The translations under genes were made by a program, and so were the position numbers. DNA of 64,000 nucleotides from Gymnopus androsaceus JB14 (taxonomy: Eukaryota > Basidiomycota > Agaricomycetes > Agaricales > Omphalotaceae), in the NCBI GenBank assembly GCA_009733575.1, contig ML769466.1, positions 150,839-214,838 on the forward strand. The letters are read 5' to 3'. The notes beneath the pieces were generated by a model. It was not told where the DNA came from and ran no database searches. It worked only from the letters and a program-made list of their open reading frames with translations. Positions 35,547 through 48,170 of the stretch are shown here, one piece after another (positions within the stretch are counted from its first letter, which is position 1; the number at the start of each line of letters is the position of its first letter).

Positions 35547-36171
35547 GACACCACGGTGTAGACATTTTTATATCACCTTATTGTACTGTACATATTGTAT
35601 CATTGTATTGTAGTACTGTAGTCCTTTTAGACTACTTGGTACTTTTATCTCATCTTCAATGTATATCATTTGCCTCCTTTTGAGGGGTTAAAATAATTCC
35701 GTGTTTTTGCATGACCTTCAAGTTTCATCTGTTTAAGGTATGAAATTTATGGCCGTGTCACCTTCTAGAAATGAGGTTAAGTGAAATTTTGCAGTCCACA
35801 CACTTTAAGTTTGTGCTCAGGCCGTCTTTGTGATTCTGATTAGGTCCCAAGGGAATTCTTATCAATCTCTTTGCCAGAACCTTTTTCCTATGTTTCTTGT
35901 CCATGCTGTCTTCCTGCCTGCAAGTAGTTTTGTAAGACAGTTTGCTCCTTGTAATGAGAGGTCTACTGAATTTTTTGTGATGCGTAAGCATTCTCTAGTG
36001 TGACCCTGTACCCTCTCCCCCAAACTAAACATCTCAACTGTCCTCAGTTGATTTGTATTATCTGGTTCGTGGTATAAAAGGTGTCTCTCATTTCTCAAAA
36101 CAATATCTTACTACTTTTCTTCCATATTCTGCCCAGCATTCAACTTTTTCTTTACATCTCTACTCAAAACA
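35547..36171. other. intergenic in repeat island, nothing recognised
   Basis: AT-rich, no gene found. A TATAAAAG box at 36073 precedes the next plus-strand frame by about 100 bases. Confidence 0.4.
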
Positions 36172-36880
36172 GATGGCTTCTGAACTTGCAGCATGTGCTA
36201 AAGACATTGAGGACAAACTTCTATCCACTGAAGAAGCCCTCAATGCTTGAGACGCCATCTTCTCCAACAAGGGGAAGGATACATCTTCCATGTGCCAACT
36301 CGTTGCTGATGCCTCAACACATCTTCATGAAGCCTTGGTGTATCCGCCTAATCTGATTTTCTATTATATCTTCATGTTCTTCCTTTGCAGTCCAAGAAGG
36401 TTACACTTGAAAAAGCAGCTTGCTCCAACTACTTCATGGAAGTCTACTCTCAAGGAGTGACTGTTCTTTGTCACGTCAAGGACACTTATCCCAATCTTGA
36501 AGGCCTTGTAAATATTGAACAAGGCCTTCAGTTGTCAACTTGTATCTGCTCATGTAGGTTTACACCTTCTTATTTTCATTCTTCCTTCTTTCTAATTCTG
36601 TTTTCAGAAGGACAAGAAAAAACTTGGTACGTTGTTAGGCAACTACCATAGTATATCCCTTTCCGAAGCACAGGCCATTGCAGAAGAAGTTGCTGCAGCT
36701 TCTCAGAGTAACGCCATCATTGTTGATGACAAAGGTAAGGTACATATCCTCTTCCTGTATAACCCTTTTTATCACATCTCCACTAATACGTGGTTTCAAT
36801 AGTCTGAGCCCATTTCGCAACACAAGAAGTACAAGAAGCATACTCATAAGGCTAGTACTGTCTGTCATAAATCTCCTTTT
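36172..36880 (+). pseudogene. unknown helical protein, decayed
   Basis: Starts MASELAACAKDIEDKLLSTE. A TGA at 36248 interrupts ..ALNA*DAIFSNKGKD, where CGA would restore an Arg. Exons continue SKKVTLEKAACSNYFMEVYS (after CTTTGCAG, 36391), KDKKKLGTLLGNYHSIS (after TTTTCAG, about 36607) and SEPISQHKKYKKHTHK. These look like real splice borders, so this was once a multi-exon gene. Heptad-like charge patterns suggest coiled coil. No family recognised. It lies just after the Zn2Cys6 gene on the same strand. Confidence 0.45.
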
Positions 36881-37047
36881 GTTTTGCCCAGGTTTTGGAT
36901 ATTTACTGGTTTCTCGTAGCCTGAAGGCTTGCAAGATATTGACCTTTCCCAAAACCATAAGTGTCTCTGCCTCAATATCGCGGATATACATCAAGGAAAC
37001 TGACAGTAAGTCTTTTAGTTGCTCTTCTTGTTCTCGCGTTGGCTAGT

Positions 37048-38241
37048 ATGGATGTCAACAACGAGGTGGAGGCTGGTACTGCTTCCAACACCCAATCTGC
37101 TGAGACCAGCAAATCTTGCTCTTCACCCAAGATTGACATTGAGGATGATTCCCCTGTTCATTCTTTGTCTGAGGCCTCTGATGAGGGTCCCTCTATTTGC
37201 TCTGGATCTTGCTTTATCATCAATTTCACCCAAGAGCCTGATTATCAGTATCTCTTGAGTCAGTGAGCAGCAATAATCACGAGGATAGTTCCATTCCTGC
37301 TAATGAAGGCGTTTTTATCATGGACCCTCTTGAAACAAATCCTTCCTTCCTGCACTCATCTCTTTTTACAGCTCTTCCATCTGGTGAAGTTCCTCCTCCA
37401 TATGTTACTACTCCTGGTGCTACTCCTTCTCCTGGCACCTGCATGCTCATACTGGACATAGGTAATCCTTTTGAGGAGTGCAGGTGGTGTCTGTGTATGA
37501 TTGTCACCCCTCATCATGGCATTCTCCATCCTTTGTTAACTCCTGAACGTTCTCCACATCTATTCCAATTCCCTTGCTCGGACAAAGTCTGTTGCTCTTG
37601 TCAGGTCTCCAGTGTTCCAACTGACTGCTTTATGTCAATGCATTATTCCTAATTTCCTGTTTATCTTTCCACTGGGAAACTGGATGCCTCCTGAGGTCAA
37701 CAAAATTTGTCATCTTCAGGTTAGAATGCTGTCAAATGTTTCTCAAACATCTTGCCCCCATTCTTCATGGTGGTGTCTGGGATGGTGCTCCTTTTCAGAC
37801 ACAGTGCAGCTTCCGGGATGCAGAAGACCACCTCCGCCTAGTCCTCAATCCTATTAGTGATCATGGTTTCAGCATGTGCAATGTTACTGATCAACCTTTG
37901 TAGTGGAACGAGCTCAGCGGGAGAATCCTCTCGCTATAGATCTTCTCAAATCCATTGCCTCGAAATCTGTTACCAAACTGTCCGGCCTTCCTATTCCAGC
38001 TTTGCATGCTATGATGAATTTTCATCATGTCAAGTATTTGCATAACATCAAGCTGGCTCATCTTTATGCTCAATGTGCTGAAGCCAGTCATTCCATTTGT
38101 GACCAGGCTCTTGCCAATCTCACCATGAAGCTTTCCATTGAGATTGAACACACCAATCCTCCAATATCCAAATCTACTTCCCAGGTTTCTGGAAATGTTG
38201 AGATGTCAAGTCTTGATCCCCCTGAGCCTCCTTTGGCTTGA
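37048..38241 (+). pseudogene. unknown acidic protein, decayed
   Basis: MDVNNEVEAGTASNTQSAET opens an acidic Ser-rich region. One base is lost near 37260 (..QYLLSQ* versus VSSNNHEDSSIPANEG). Further frame changes follow. The 3' part ERAQRENPLAIDLLKSIASK .. LAHLYAQCAEASHSICDQAL is continuous to 38241. No domain recognised. Taken with the two genes upstream it may be the third member of a transposon-linked gene group, but that is inference from adjacency only. Confidence 0.4.
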
Positions 38242-38890
38242 AGTATCTCTTAGCTAGATCATCTGTCTGTTTGTAACAGTTTTTCATGGTTTTTACACTC
38301 ATCCTTTGGCTTCTTGCAACTGATCTTATCTCATATATCCATCATTTTTACTTCTCTGATGTTTTTCTTCTATTGCAGTTTTACCTGCCTCACACTCATT
38401 CACCTCTTTTTCATTCCGAGACATCCATTCTGTCCCTAGTTCCTCTTTTTATCCAATTGTACCATCACTGTTTTGCAGGGTTATCGAACTCAGTCCTTGT
38501 ATGTAGAATGTAGAATTCAACTTCCACTCTCCTTAATACAATTTCCAGTTTGCCACGCATTTTAATGCTGCAAGTATTCCCCCAAACTGCAAAATTTCAA
38601 CTTATTGGTTACACGGAGTCGGGTTTTGTGTCCAAGGGATATCAAAACCCCTTTTTATCTGGTCCATGACCCCTTTACTCATCTGCTTCAACCATTCTTG
38701 TCTCTAGTTCGTGTTTGATGGTTGATACTGCTTCCTCATCTCATCTGAGTCATCATTAACTGTCATCATCATTCTGATGACATTGATCATCTTTGAGATG
38801 TAATCATTGTTATTGTCTTCCAGCAACTGCAAGTTTGGGATTGCATTGAAAATATAATGCTGCCCATCAGGTTCCATCTTTTCATCCTCT
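38242..38890. other. no gene recognised
   Basis: Pyrimidine-rich, CpG-poor. It may include the 3' LTR of the gypsy relic that follows, but no TG..CA pair could be matched. Confidence 0.35.
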
Positions 38891-40772
38891 TCAACCTATC
38901 ATTTTCAACTGTTCTTCCAACAGATCAATAAGTTCATGAATGTTATCCGGTAACTCAATAGGTTCATATTGCGCAGTATGCGGCAAACACCTAAAAGCTC
39001 TGATCTTTTGTCTCAGTACTGTTCCATCGATTTCTGCTACCACATAGGAGCCTCCATGAGTTCTTTGAATAACAATCATGGGTCCCCAGTATTGCGGAAA
39101 CATTTTATGGTCCAGATTCTTTTCTATCATAGTATTCCTAACTTGGATCAATTGCCCAGGTTTGAAATCCCAGTCTTTTATTACATGTCAATATTTCTTC
39201 TTGAATTCTCGCAATTCTTGACGCTTATTTTTGTTGATTCTTTCCCATACTTGCTGTACAAAGGTGTTGTGTTTTGACAAAGCCTGCGCATGGTAACCAA
39301 TTAATTCTTCCCTCGTTAAGACCCAATTTGGTGGGTTAACCAGCCAAGTGGATTCTACAATATTGAAGGGGATTATGGGCCCCAGCTCCAGTACATAAGA
39401 AGTAAGGTGAACACCCTAAGCCTCTTCTAGGAGTGATCCTGTCTGCCCATAGTATTGGTTTGAGGAACCAGAACCATCATTTCACATCTCCTGTAGTACA
39501 CTTAGCCAGTGCCTGTCTTAAGTCAAAGTGTGCTTGTTTGATTTTCCCGTTTCCCTGGGAATTATATGCTGATATCCTTATTCCACAGATTCCATATTTT
39601 GCACCTAACCATTTCAACATGTTTTTCATCTGTGAGGTGCATTATTTGTTACTACTTCTTCTGGACAACCCCATCTGCATATTATGTCTTCAAAGAACTA
39701 TTCACCTAATGTGCATGCATTCTCTTGTCTTAGTGCTCTAGCTTCAGACCATGATGATAATGCACATCTTCCATGCACAATATATTTGCATCTATTGCTA
39801 GGTGGTGTCATGTTGATAGTATCCACATGCACTTTCTGGAATAACAATGGAGTATGGGATACCACAGGTGGTATTTTGATCATCTGCAGTTACCGATGCT
39901 GGCAAGATAGACACGACTTGACATACCATACTACATCTTTATTGATGTTTGGGCCACCAGAATCTCTTTTTGAGAATCCCTTGCATAGCAAACACTCCTT
40001 TGTGTCCCAAAAAATCATGTGCCTGGTATAACATTCCCATTCTATCCTCACAATCAACTACTAGTTGTAGCTGTTCTGGGAATTCCCTTTGCTTATGGTA
40101 CAATTTTCCTTCATCATTTAGGAAGAAGTTTTCCGTTTTCCTCATGAACTTCACAAAGTCCTTCTGTGACATATCATCCTTCATTAACAATTTCTTGCTT
40201 TGAGAGGCATTATGCCAGTCTTTGATCCATGGGATAAGCTGATCTAATCTACTCCCAGCTTCCGATCTGTGTTTTTCTGTATACGGATTTTTGGATTTGA
40301 AATCCTCATCTGGTTCTAGAATTAAGGATTTCTGGAATACTGAAAGGGTTTGACCTTTCTGTTCATAAATGTGAGCGCGTGTTAATTTGAACTCACACTC
40401 TTTGTCTGCTTCTTCCACATTGTCCTCAAAGTCCTGGATTGATGTAGCTATTTCTGCAAGGTATCCTCCTCATGTATTGATTTCATGTTTAAAGTGTTCA
40501 AAATCGTATGGTTCATCCACTGTACACCAGTGCAATGCTTTTTGCACTTTTGCTTCATCGCTGAGGCCATCAACCCTATTAAAGATCTCTGTGATCTCCT
40601 CTAGCCAGTCTTGTAACCTGTGTGGATGGGCCATGTCAAACCTTGGGGCTTGCTTATAGTCCTTTGGCAAATTAGCATTGTTCAATTTGGTTCTTACTGC
40701 TGCGGTCAGAGGAGGCAGTCCATAAAGGTCAGTAGCCCTTGCTTCCAGTGTTTGTTCTCCATTTACAGACAT
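38891..40772 (-). pseudogene. Ty3/gypsy relic: gag start joined to integrase, no RT
   Basis: ATG at 40772 (MSVNGEQTLEARATDLYGLP) opens a gag capsid-like segment (FDMAHPHRLQDWLEEITEIF). After one TGA (40470) the same frame continues into KLTRAHIYEQKGQTLSVFQK and the integrase zinc-binding region: LYQAHDFLGHKGVFAMQGIL, FWWPNINKDVVWYVKSC, CLSCQHR. The catalytic core (FQKVHVDTINMTPPSNRCKY, IICRWGCPEEVVTNNAPHR, YNSQGNGKIKQAHFDL) and C-terminus (FPQYWGPMIVIQRTHGGSYV) follow with frameshifts. The core TDNG Asp is now Asn and the Glu is Lys. Protease, reverse transcriptase and RNase H are absent, so about 2-3 kb was deleted or never present. Confidence 0.85.
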
Positions 40773-42677
40773 TGTTCTTGTATCTTGCGATTCTAAGGTA
40801 CTAAGTGTTCTGGGCGTTAACAGCGCAAAATCACTAATATCCTTAGGATTGCTTAATGAGGATAACAGTGATAACTGTTAAGCAGTTGATGAGTTTGATT
40901 TGTGCTGGGTATGAAAACCAACCAAACAACAATCACCCCAATCAGATTCAATCCAAAAGGTTTAATTTAATGTGAGGAAGGAGGTTGTCAAAGGTTCCCT
41001 TGACTACTAATTGATTCAAAGAGAAAAGCACTTGACAGTGGCACAGACAGTGCGGTATGAACAAGGTTTATATTTGGAGGGAGGTTTTGAAAAGCCAACT
41101 AACATACGACGATGTGCTGAACTAATCGAGGGGAAAGCAAACACCAAAGCCTGGGTCAAGTACGCCGACTCAACAAATGACTTTGCGTATCCGCGGTGAA
41201 ATACCAACACTCGGGTCAAGTACACTGACTCAACAAATGACTTTGTGTATCTCAGGAACCTTTACATTGCTGTGCAATGATACTCCAACTCTCAGGGAAT
41301 CCCATGAGTTACCTAACAAGCTTATATGACTGCCGCGCAAGTCACTTGAGTAGGCATTTTTTAACACACTCAGTGAAGAGTGGGCAAGGGGTAGAATCTG
41401 TTGGTAAAGCTAGGTAACACTCTGAGAAGCTTCCTCCCTAAAACTAGACCAAGCTGACACTTGGGTCCAAGACCTTCCTAATCAACAACGGGCTCGTTGA
41501 GGTGTGCACATTAGGCTCCACCTGTGGTCCTAAGACTGATGTGACCTCTGTTTGAGATGAAAACCAGGAATGCTTGACTTAATAGCTGGGAAGTAGAATG
41601 AACAGCCTCAGTATTATCGAGGTTACAAGAAGGCCACCCATTTCAAAGGTTGCAGAGGACGATGCAGACACGTCTGAGCATGTACAAATCACTACAGGTC
41701 CTAAGATAGAACTGTGTTTCAGGTATCAAGTCTAACTTGTTATTCTGAGATAGAATAGCTACCCTTATATACTGAGTGAGATATAATAAAATAGGAAAAT
41801 GAGAGAAACTGAGCAAGATAGGATGAAACAGAGTAAGTAAATAGAAAAAGATAAAATAATGTCCATATATGCATGTATACTATGGTTTTGCCTTGACATT
41901 TTCCTGCCTTGTTTGTTTGTCTTCCTCGATTGGGTCGACTTTTGGGAATTTTGGTCTGAATTGACTCGAGTCATTTGCCTTTTTACAAGACTCGCCAGTT
42001 CCTTTAGCAGAACAGCCCTCGGAAGTATTTCTATGTTTTTCCTTGCCAATGGGAGACTGGTTATTATCCCTAGTTCCACGCAGTCTCGAGTCTAGATGCA
42101 TGGATCTCAGTAAAATGCTAAGGCTCGAATAGAAACACTCCTTGGTCCTTCCGTGCTCCAGAAGTAGCTACAGCAAGTGGGTCATGTGGCCGCCTTGGAT
42201 TGCCGTGGCTATCTGCCTGGGTGCTTTCCAACAAGTGTCAACTTTGAGGGCACCCGTTATGGTACTTCCTCATCTTGGTCCACCTTGCTTTGTTTAATAA
42301 ACTTGAGTGTCATGTAGACTCCTCGGTGAGCTAATCATCGGAAGCAATGCCTCATTAAGACTTCAATCCCTTGGGTGTATCCTTGGATGACCTAGCCTAG
42401 TATAACTGGTATGTGGGCTCGTTTATCTGCCTTGGTCAGCAACTTGTTATCCAACAAGCTTGCCTTGCTACACCATACTGTGCATAGGACTTTGATTGAG
42501 GTGCATTCACAAAGTTAAGTATGGTACCATTGCGTGTACCATTACTCTGCAACCTCTTGGGTAGAATAGGTCCTTGGTAGATTTTAACTATCAGCTTGGG
42601 CTCACTATAGTTCTCTTATTGACTGTGTTTTGTTACAAACAGAACCTAGGATTATTGGTTCTGTGTCAGTTCTAGCC
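40773..42677. other. unassigned repeat-island DNA, likely gypsy 5' side
   Basis: Upstream of the minus-strand gypsy gag; should hold its 5' leader and LTR, but no boundaries could be fixed. The strings 42587-42705 and 46390-46490 are similar to each other (ATCAGCYTGGGCTCAYTATAG .. CCAAAAAATTGGCATAT), a dispersed direct repeat. Confidence 0.4.
41153..41258 (+). repeat. tandem duplication, period 61 bp
   Basis: GGGTCAAGTACGCCGACTCA.. at 41153 recurs as GGGTCAAGTACACTGACTCA.. at 41214, each followed by ACAAATGACTTTG. The second copy differs mainly by CpG-to-TpG/CpA changes. Confidence 0.75.
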
Positions 42678-43670
42678 TTAGCCAAAAAATTGGCATATCA
42701 CAGTTAACAATAGCTGTTCCTCCTGTCTGAAGAATGGCAACTCTTCTTCTTGTTTGAAGTCTTCTAGGTTGGTAATAATCAGCTGTGGTACAACACAATT
42801 TTTCCCTCTTGAGTTCAATGCAATGATTCTCAAAGTAGTACTTCCAGAACCAACATTATCTGAAGTTTGTGATGCTGCCGGTCTATTTGTTGACCCAGTT
42901 GCATCAGTTTGTCTTGGGACAGTTGGAGTGAAACTTCCTGAGGGTCTGTTGTTTTCTATGTTACACAGGACAAATACAGGAGGCTTTGCTTTAGCTTTCC
43001 TTGCAGGTAGTCCTTTATAGGCAGCAATGTTGTCTTCAGAAATTACTCCGGCTCTTTGAGAATTCCTTGTTTCTCTGGTTTTAGGTTTTGGGTGACCTGC
43101 TCTACTAATGGTGGGTGTAGAACTAGATCTGATTGTCGGACTAGTAGTCCTTGCATCAGGAAAAATGGTCTGGGCCAAGGATAGCCTAGGTAACCTAAGT
43201 CTCCTAGGTTACAGGGGCTGGACTTGGGATGGCCTAGGCAGCCTAGGCCTCCTAGGTTACCTAGGACTATCTCAGGCTGCCTGAGGTTTCCCCAGGGTTC
43301 TTCCAGGTTTCCTCAGGTTTTCTCAGGTTTCTCAGGTTTTCTCAGGTTTTCTCAGGTTTTCTCAGGTTTTCTCAGGTGACTCAGGTTGTCAAAAGTCCAC
43401 CCCCTAATTCCTAGGTCATCCTAAAGGAACCTAGGCAACCTAGGTGGCCTAGGTGGCCTAGGTGTCTTTGAGTTACCTTGAGGTTAACTTCAGGCCATCC
43501 AAGGCCCAAACAGTTTTTCCTGATGTTACTTTTCTCGTTCACCAAGCAGACTTGATTATTATTCCAGTAAACTCTTTTGAGTTGTACAAGAGATTTTCCA
43601 CCCCTTGTGGTGGGCTCCAGATAAGGAGCTGTGTCTCCATTGGTTCAAGTAGTGCAGAGTAATCAACACT
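42678..43670 (-). pseudogene. unknown retroelement-like frame split by a MITE
   Basis: The frame 43153-42678 (ARTTSPTIRSSSTPTISRAG .. TVICQFFG) is continuous, Ser/Thr/Pro-rich and followed by a stop. On the other side of the MITE (43526-43670) the minus strand reads LLEPMETQLLIWSPPQGVEN. The ending CQFFG recurs in the frame at 46417-46635, pointing to a repeated element. No known domain. Confidence 0.35.
43154..43525. mobile_element. CATCAG-family MITE, 372 bp
   Basis: Ends CATCAGGAAAAATGGTCTGG and, inverted, CATCAGGAAAAACTGTTTGG. The interior has many CCTAGG and TTTTCTCAGG repeats. Flanks are TG and TT, so no clean duplication. Same end motif as 49406-49800 and 60523-61216. Confidence 0.75.
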
Positions 43671-44769
43671 AAGAGACCAGAACACAGGGGGGTTTGGCTA
43701 TCAATTTAAATAGCAAGGGTGCATTGTCAAAGGTTCTGCAAAGAAAATACTCTCTCTGTCTCTTGAAAGTGACTGGTGTTTCTCAAAGTGATGCTGGTAG
43801 ATGATTGAAGGATAGGATCTCCTTTTCTAATCAATCTACACAGATTCAGGGCAATGATAGGGGCAACAATATAACAATGACAACAAAAAGAACCACCAAC
43901 AATATGGCTTGGTTCAACAAAGTGATTCCCAACAGTAGGGCAAAACCACTCAGGATAGCAGACAGTTTGCTTCCTGTACACCTGAGCTCAGTCGCAACAG
44001 ATGCTCATTTCTCGGTGGTCACACTAGACTCCTTGAAACTAAAACAACAATTTGACTTGGTTTAAGTCAGGGTTTTCACAGTTGTTAGGATTATAAGTCT
44101 CTGATGCTGGGCACAATAAACAACTCTTTTCCATACCACACAAAGTATTACTTTGGTTCACAAGGGAGTGGTATCTTTCCTGTCTCAGCTGTAGCTACAT
44201 CAACAAGGATTCATGTCAGGCCTTGGCTCATTTCCAGACACTCCCTGCACCCGCTATCCACCCACTGATGTTTCCCATGCTTCCTGACCGTCCGCAGATA
44301 CTTCCCACACTCATTTACCTATATGTGGGTGCTTCCCATGCTTATTTACCACTTATTCTGCCTGCCAGGCACTTTCTACATGTGACTACCAGTTATTCTG
44401 CCTCCCGGGTGCCTCCCACACTTGATAACCATCCATCAGGCCCTCCTGACGACTTACACAGCCACCCTACAGTATATAAGTAGACACCCTGAGTCCAGGT
44501 ACCCTAGTCTGTTATTACCATTGTTACCAAATTGATCCCATTTTGCTTCTGTCTCTGTCTCTGTCTCTCTATTTCTATCTGTTCTAACCAGTTGCGCCTT
44601 CTGAGCTCCGTTCAAAGGCCCACTGTCATCCGCATTAACTGCGAGGCTCTGTCCGTAGATACCAAATCTACGTCCAGAGCTCACTGTCTTCTATCCCTGT
44701 TTACAACTTTATGACCAAAGCTCCCCGGGAGCTTCCTATTTGGGTTTTGCTACCTCTAGAACCTCTGGG
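43671..44769. other. unassigned repeat-island DNA
   Basis: Several short frames without recognisable domains; a TATATAAG box near 44472. Confidence 0.35.
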
Positions 44770-44945
44770 ACCATCCGCTTTCACTCAATCCTGCCCGCTC
44801 CCACGCTATTTCCACCCGCTCTCACACTATTCCATCCGCTCCCACGCTATTCCCATCCGCTTTCATCCTATTCCATCCGCTCCCACGGTATTTCCATCTG
44901 CTCTTGTGCTATTCCGTCCGCTTTTGCTGTATTCCACCTGTATTA
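44770..44945 (+). repeat. degenerate minisatellite, unit about 20 bp
   Basis: Repeated units like CCGCTCCCACGCTATTCCAT (about eight copies with variation). Confidence 0.7.
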
Positions 44946-45084
44946 TCTATATTTGGACTTATTACACCTTTTTGGACCACCCCTTCATCTACATTCCATC
45001 CGCTTCCACTCATTTCTGGTTGTTGGACCACAATACCACCCGCTTCCTCCTGATTACGTCATCGGGTGGCCCGTACACTGTTCC

Positions 45085-45215
45085 TTGATGGTTGTACTAG
45101 TACCAATAACTCGTACTAGTTACTAATCTATAGGTTCCTTACTAGTACAACTTAACAGTACTATTATAACCATTAGATTAGTTACTAGTACAACCATTAG
45201 GTTACCTACTACTGT
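45085..45215. repeat. ACTAGT-rich repeat
   Basis: Several copies of ACTAGTAC on both strands, for example GGTTGTACTAGTACC at 45087. A similar inverted string (GTTTGTACTAGTAAC on the minus strand) lies at 49306-49320, so the two might be ends of one large element. Confidence 0.45.
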
Positions 45216-45255
45216 ACCATTTCAATCAATTTGGCAGTCATGGGTCATGGAGGCC

Positions 45256-45606
45256 TGTTGGAATATCAAAGGTAAATATATCTATTGAACTATACATGGA
45301 ACACTTTCTTGTAGTATCCACTTGTTTGTATTGTCATCCCATGCACTCCACTGCTATTGTCTTGCAGACTCCACTCAGTCTCTCACAGTACCCACTTTAC
45401 CATATGGACAGTAGAATACTTGTGGCCCACAAGTATTCACGCAGTAGCCACCTGCTTGATATATTGTTTGTACATAGGACTGTATATAAGCCTAGGTACT
45501 ATACCCTGTAATAACACCGTTGTCCCCATCAATCTGTGTGATCATACTACTAAGTCCTGTATAGACTTACTGCTGCTACTTCCTGTTTAGGAATACAACT
45601 CTAATA
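45256..45606 (+). mobile_element. putative copia-type LTR
   Basis: Begins TGTTGGAATATC, a start typical of Ty1/copia LTRs. It contains a TATATAAG box (45483) and ends just before the primer-binding site at 45607. No partner LTR was found and no copia pol is visible downstream. Confidence 0.55.
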
Positions 45607-45618
45607 GGTTATGGGCCC
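45607..45618 (+). promoter_or_regulatory. retroelement primer-binding site, initiator-tRNA type
   Basis: GGTTATGGGCCC is complementary (one G-U pair) to the anticodon stem-loop of initiator tRNA-Met (GGGCUCAUAACC). Priming from a half-tRNA is known for copia. The following 1 kb (45619-46618) holds no recognisable gag or pol. Confidence 0.5.
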
Positions 45619-46618
45619 CAGCCTTAACCATTGACACATCATATTGCAGTAACTCTTGTTCATGCCACCCAAGCCAAATCCTCCACCTCTATGAACTTGT
45701 CAGGAGACAAGAGCATTGAGTAGTATAGACAGCACATTGCCAACAACAGAGACAACAATGACAAAGAAGATACTGAAGCACTTACTGCTCAACCTATTGC
45801 AGCATCTTCACAACAGCATACTCCTGCTCCATTGAGATCACCTGCACCAAAACAAGAACCAACCCCACCTACTCCTCTACAACAATCTCCACAGGGAACA
45901 GCATCCCAACTTTCATTTCCAAATACAGAACACTCCTTCCAAAACCTGGTACATATCACCTCAAAGGCCTACCTATGCTTTCCTGGATTCATCAGTTATT
46001 CCTCTTTCATTTCTCATTCTTTTGGCATACACCGTTAGCTGTTTCTTGGCACCAAACAATGTTATTAGCACTTCCCCGGTATCAAACCACAAACCTCAGT
46101 TATCATAACAATCTCAGCATCAGCCCACTTGAATTGGTTCTGTCCTGTTTTGCAAAGACCATATCCTTTTCACAAATTCCTGAGTTACTCATCTTCAGAG
46201 TGTATCCTTGTGGGTGCAAGTCAATGTGGGCAATATGCCTCTTTTAAAATGAATGCTGGCATTGACATGCCAGTGAGACTCTCCACTACTGGACTATGGT
46301 TTCCTATAGACTACTTAGAGCTGATATCCAACTTGATACTGTGGCTCTGTTGATCCAAGTACTTCCACACTTATTAGACTCATTATAGCTATCAGCCTGG
46401 GCTCATTATAGCTCTCTTATACTGTCTCTAGAAGCAAACTTGTCAAGAATTGTGTTCTCAAGGTCCTGCCAAAAAATTGGCATATAAGTGGTAGAGTTGT
46501 ATTGGGCTCCTCAATATAAGAGTTGCTTTGCTCCTCATCATCACTTTCTCTATCCAGCACCAACAGTCCATCAAAGAATTCCGCTGTAGAGGCAGCTGGG
46601 ATATCCAATGGTGCTGCT

Positions 46619-46957
46619 TGTAAGACTGGGGTCAACAGTCTTAGGGGAAGGTACTGGAAGTAGCTTCATGGCTTTTAGTATGAAAGGCAGGCGAGATCCG
46701 CAATCGAATATGTGTGCGGGTGGACTAGTCAAAGAATAGTAGTAAGAAGCGGGTGGATTGAGAATGCCAAAGCTCCCGAATGTGTGTTCTGAGTCTAGTT
46801 GTATGAGCTGACGTCAAGTAGTCAATGGCGGCGAGTCTGGTTGTTGTATGAGCTTGCTGGTAGTCAAGTCAACGCATGAGTCAATGAATTGACAAGAGTA
46901 TAAGAAAATAGAGAAGAAAACAAGAGATACAGGAATAAACAGGTTAATATCAAGACC
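46619..46957 (+). mobile_element. truncated LTR, same family as 26289-26860
   Basis: It starts TGTAAGACTGGGGTC and follows the solo LTR to about position 46957, then diverges. Many differences are CpG to TpG or CpA (GACCGG/GACTGG, GATCG/AATCG, TAGTCGAAG/TAGTCAAAG), with this copy the decayed one. Confidence 0.75.
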
Positions 46958-46963
46958 AAACTG

Positions 46964-48170
46964 TTGTTGATTATGTTGGGGATGTTCATGGTACCACCTT
47001 CCTCATCTGCTGGACAACAGGAGGGTGATGCACAACAACAACAAGAAGCTCCCAACCTTGGGAATTACCAATGGGGAGAACGGGGGCAACACCTTTCTGC
47101 GGGATCCCAAGGTTCCAGCACCAACAGGGTATTTGGATCGTTACCTGCTGAGGTTACCCCTCCAACAGCTGTGGTAGCCTATGCACCTCCTGATTGGCAG
47201 CACCTGCCAATACAGACAGTTGCACAGGGTTAACACATTCAGACCCTGCAACTGCCCACTTCAGCATTCCACCTGGGGCTACCTGCACTGCCAGGATCAT
47301 CAGGAATCTCCCCTGATAATACTCAGGGTTGAAGACAATTCTGTACAACGTCAATGGGAGTGGGAGTATACTGCCTGACAGACATCTCACCATCTTTGAG
47401 GGGGAGACACACCCAAGAAGCACCCCCACAGGAGCTTCATTATATGCCGCAAGGAGCCCCTGACAAAGAACGTCAGAATTTGGAAGCTCAACAATCGGAA
47501 ACTAGCTCACAACGGTGTAGGAGTAGTACCATGGGGGACTTCATCTCTAGGGCAAGACAACCCTCCCTGTCTCTGATAGAAATGGATAGGTCAGGAGGAA
47601 TGATTGGACCTCAACCATCCTCTGAGACCACATTTCGACTGCAAGATCTCCTAGCGGCAAATTGTTGCACCTGGGCTGACTTGGCTCATGCTTCCCACTA
47701 CTTCCTGCGGGAGATGGGATTGCAGGTGGAAGGGAGTCTGACCCCTTCAGAGTTACGGGAAATGTTTCTCAAGGTATGTTAACCCATACCAGCACAAGTG
47801 GGTCACCCCATGGTGTCCAGTTTCCTGTCCATTGCAGAAAATCACTGCAACTTGCTGTGGTTCTTCAATGTACTCTTAGATCCAGAGGTCATCCAGTGCA
47901 TTAATGAAGCATCCCAAATGTCTAACCCTGATAGGGGGCCACTTCCCCTTACACCATCTTACCATGAAAATAGACCAGGTTGAGAATGGAACCAAGGGGG
48001 AAGAAGCATCTCTTCAGAAGCTGCACAAACTGCTTGGGAAGCTAGCACGCATGATGGGAGGGAAACAACACAGTCCACCTGCCAGTCACCCATTACAAAT
48101 GGCAGCATGGAATTCGGATGGATCCCTTAGCATAAGCTATGCCAGTTGCGTCTTGGATGATTGACCCAAC
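46964..48170 (+). other. cluster of unrecognised plus-strand frames
   Basis: Frames 46964-47233, 47354-47782 and 47904-48164 are Gln/Pro/Ser-rich then helical (FRLQDLLAANCCTWADLAHA, LQKLHKLLGKLARMMGGKQH). They may be one decayed gag-like or gene remnant; no domain recognised. Confidence 0.35.

Noticed and set aside
43310..43380. Short regular repeats as a CRISPR array
   Set aside because: Units of 10-11 bp without spacers, inside a MITE of a eukaryotic genome.
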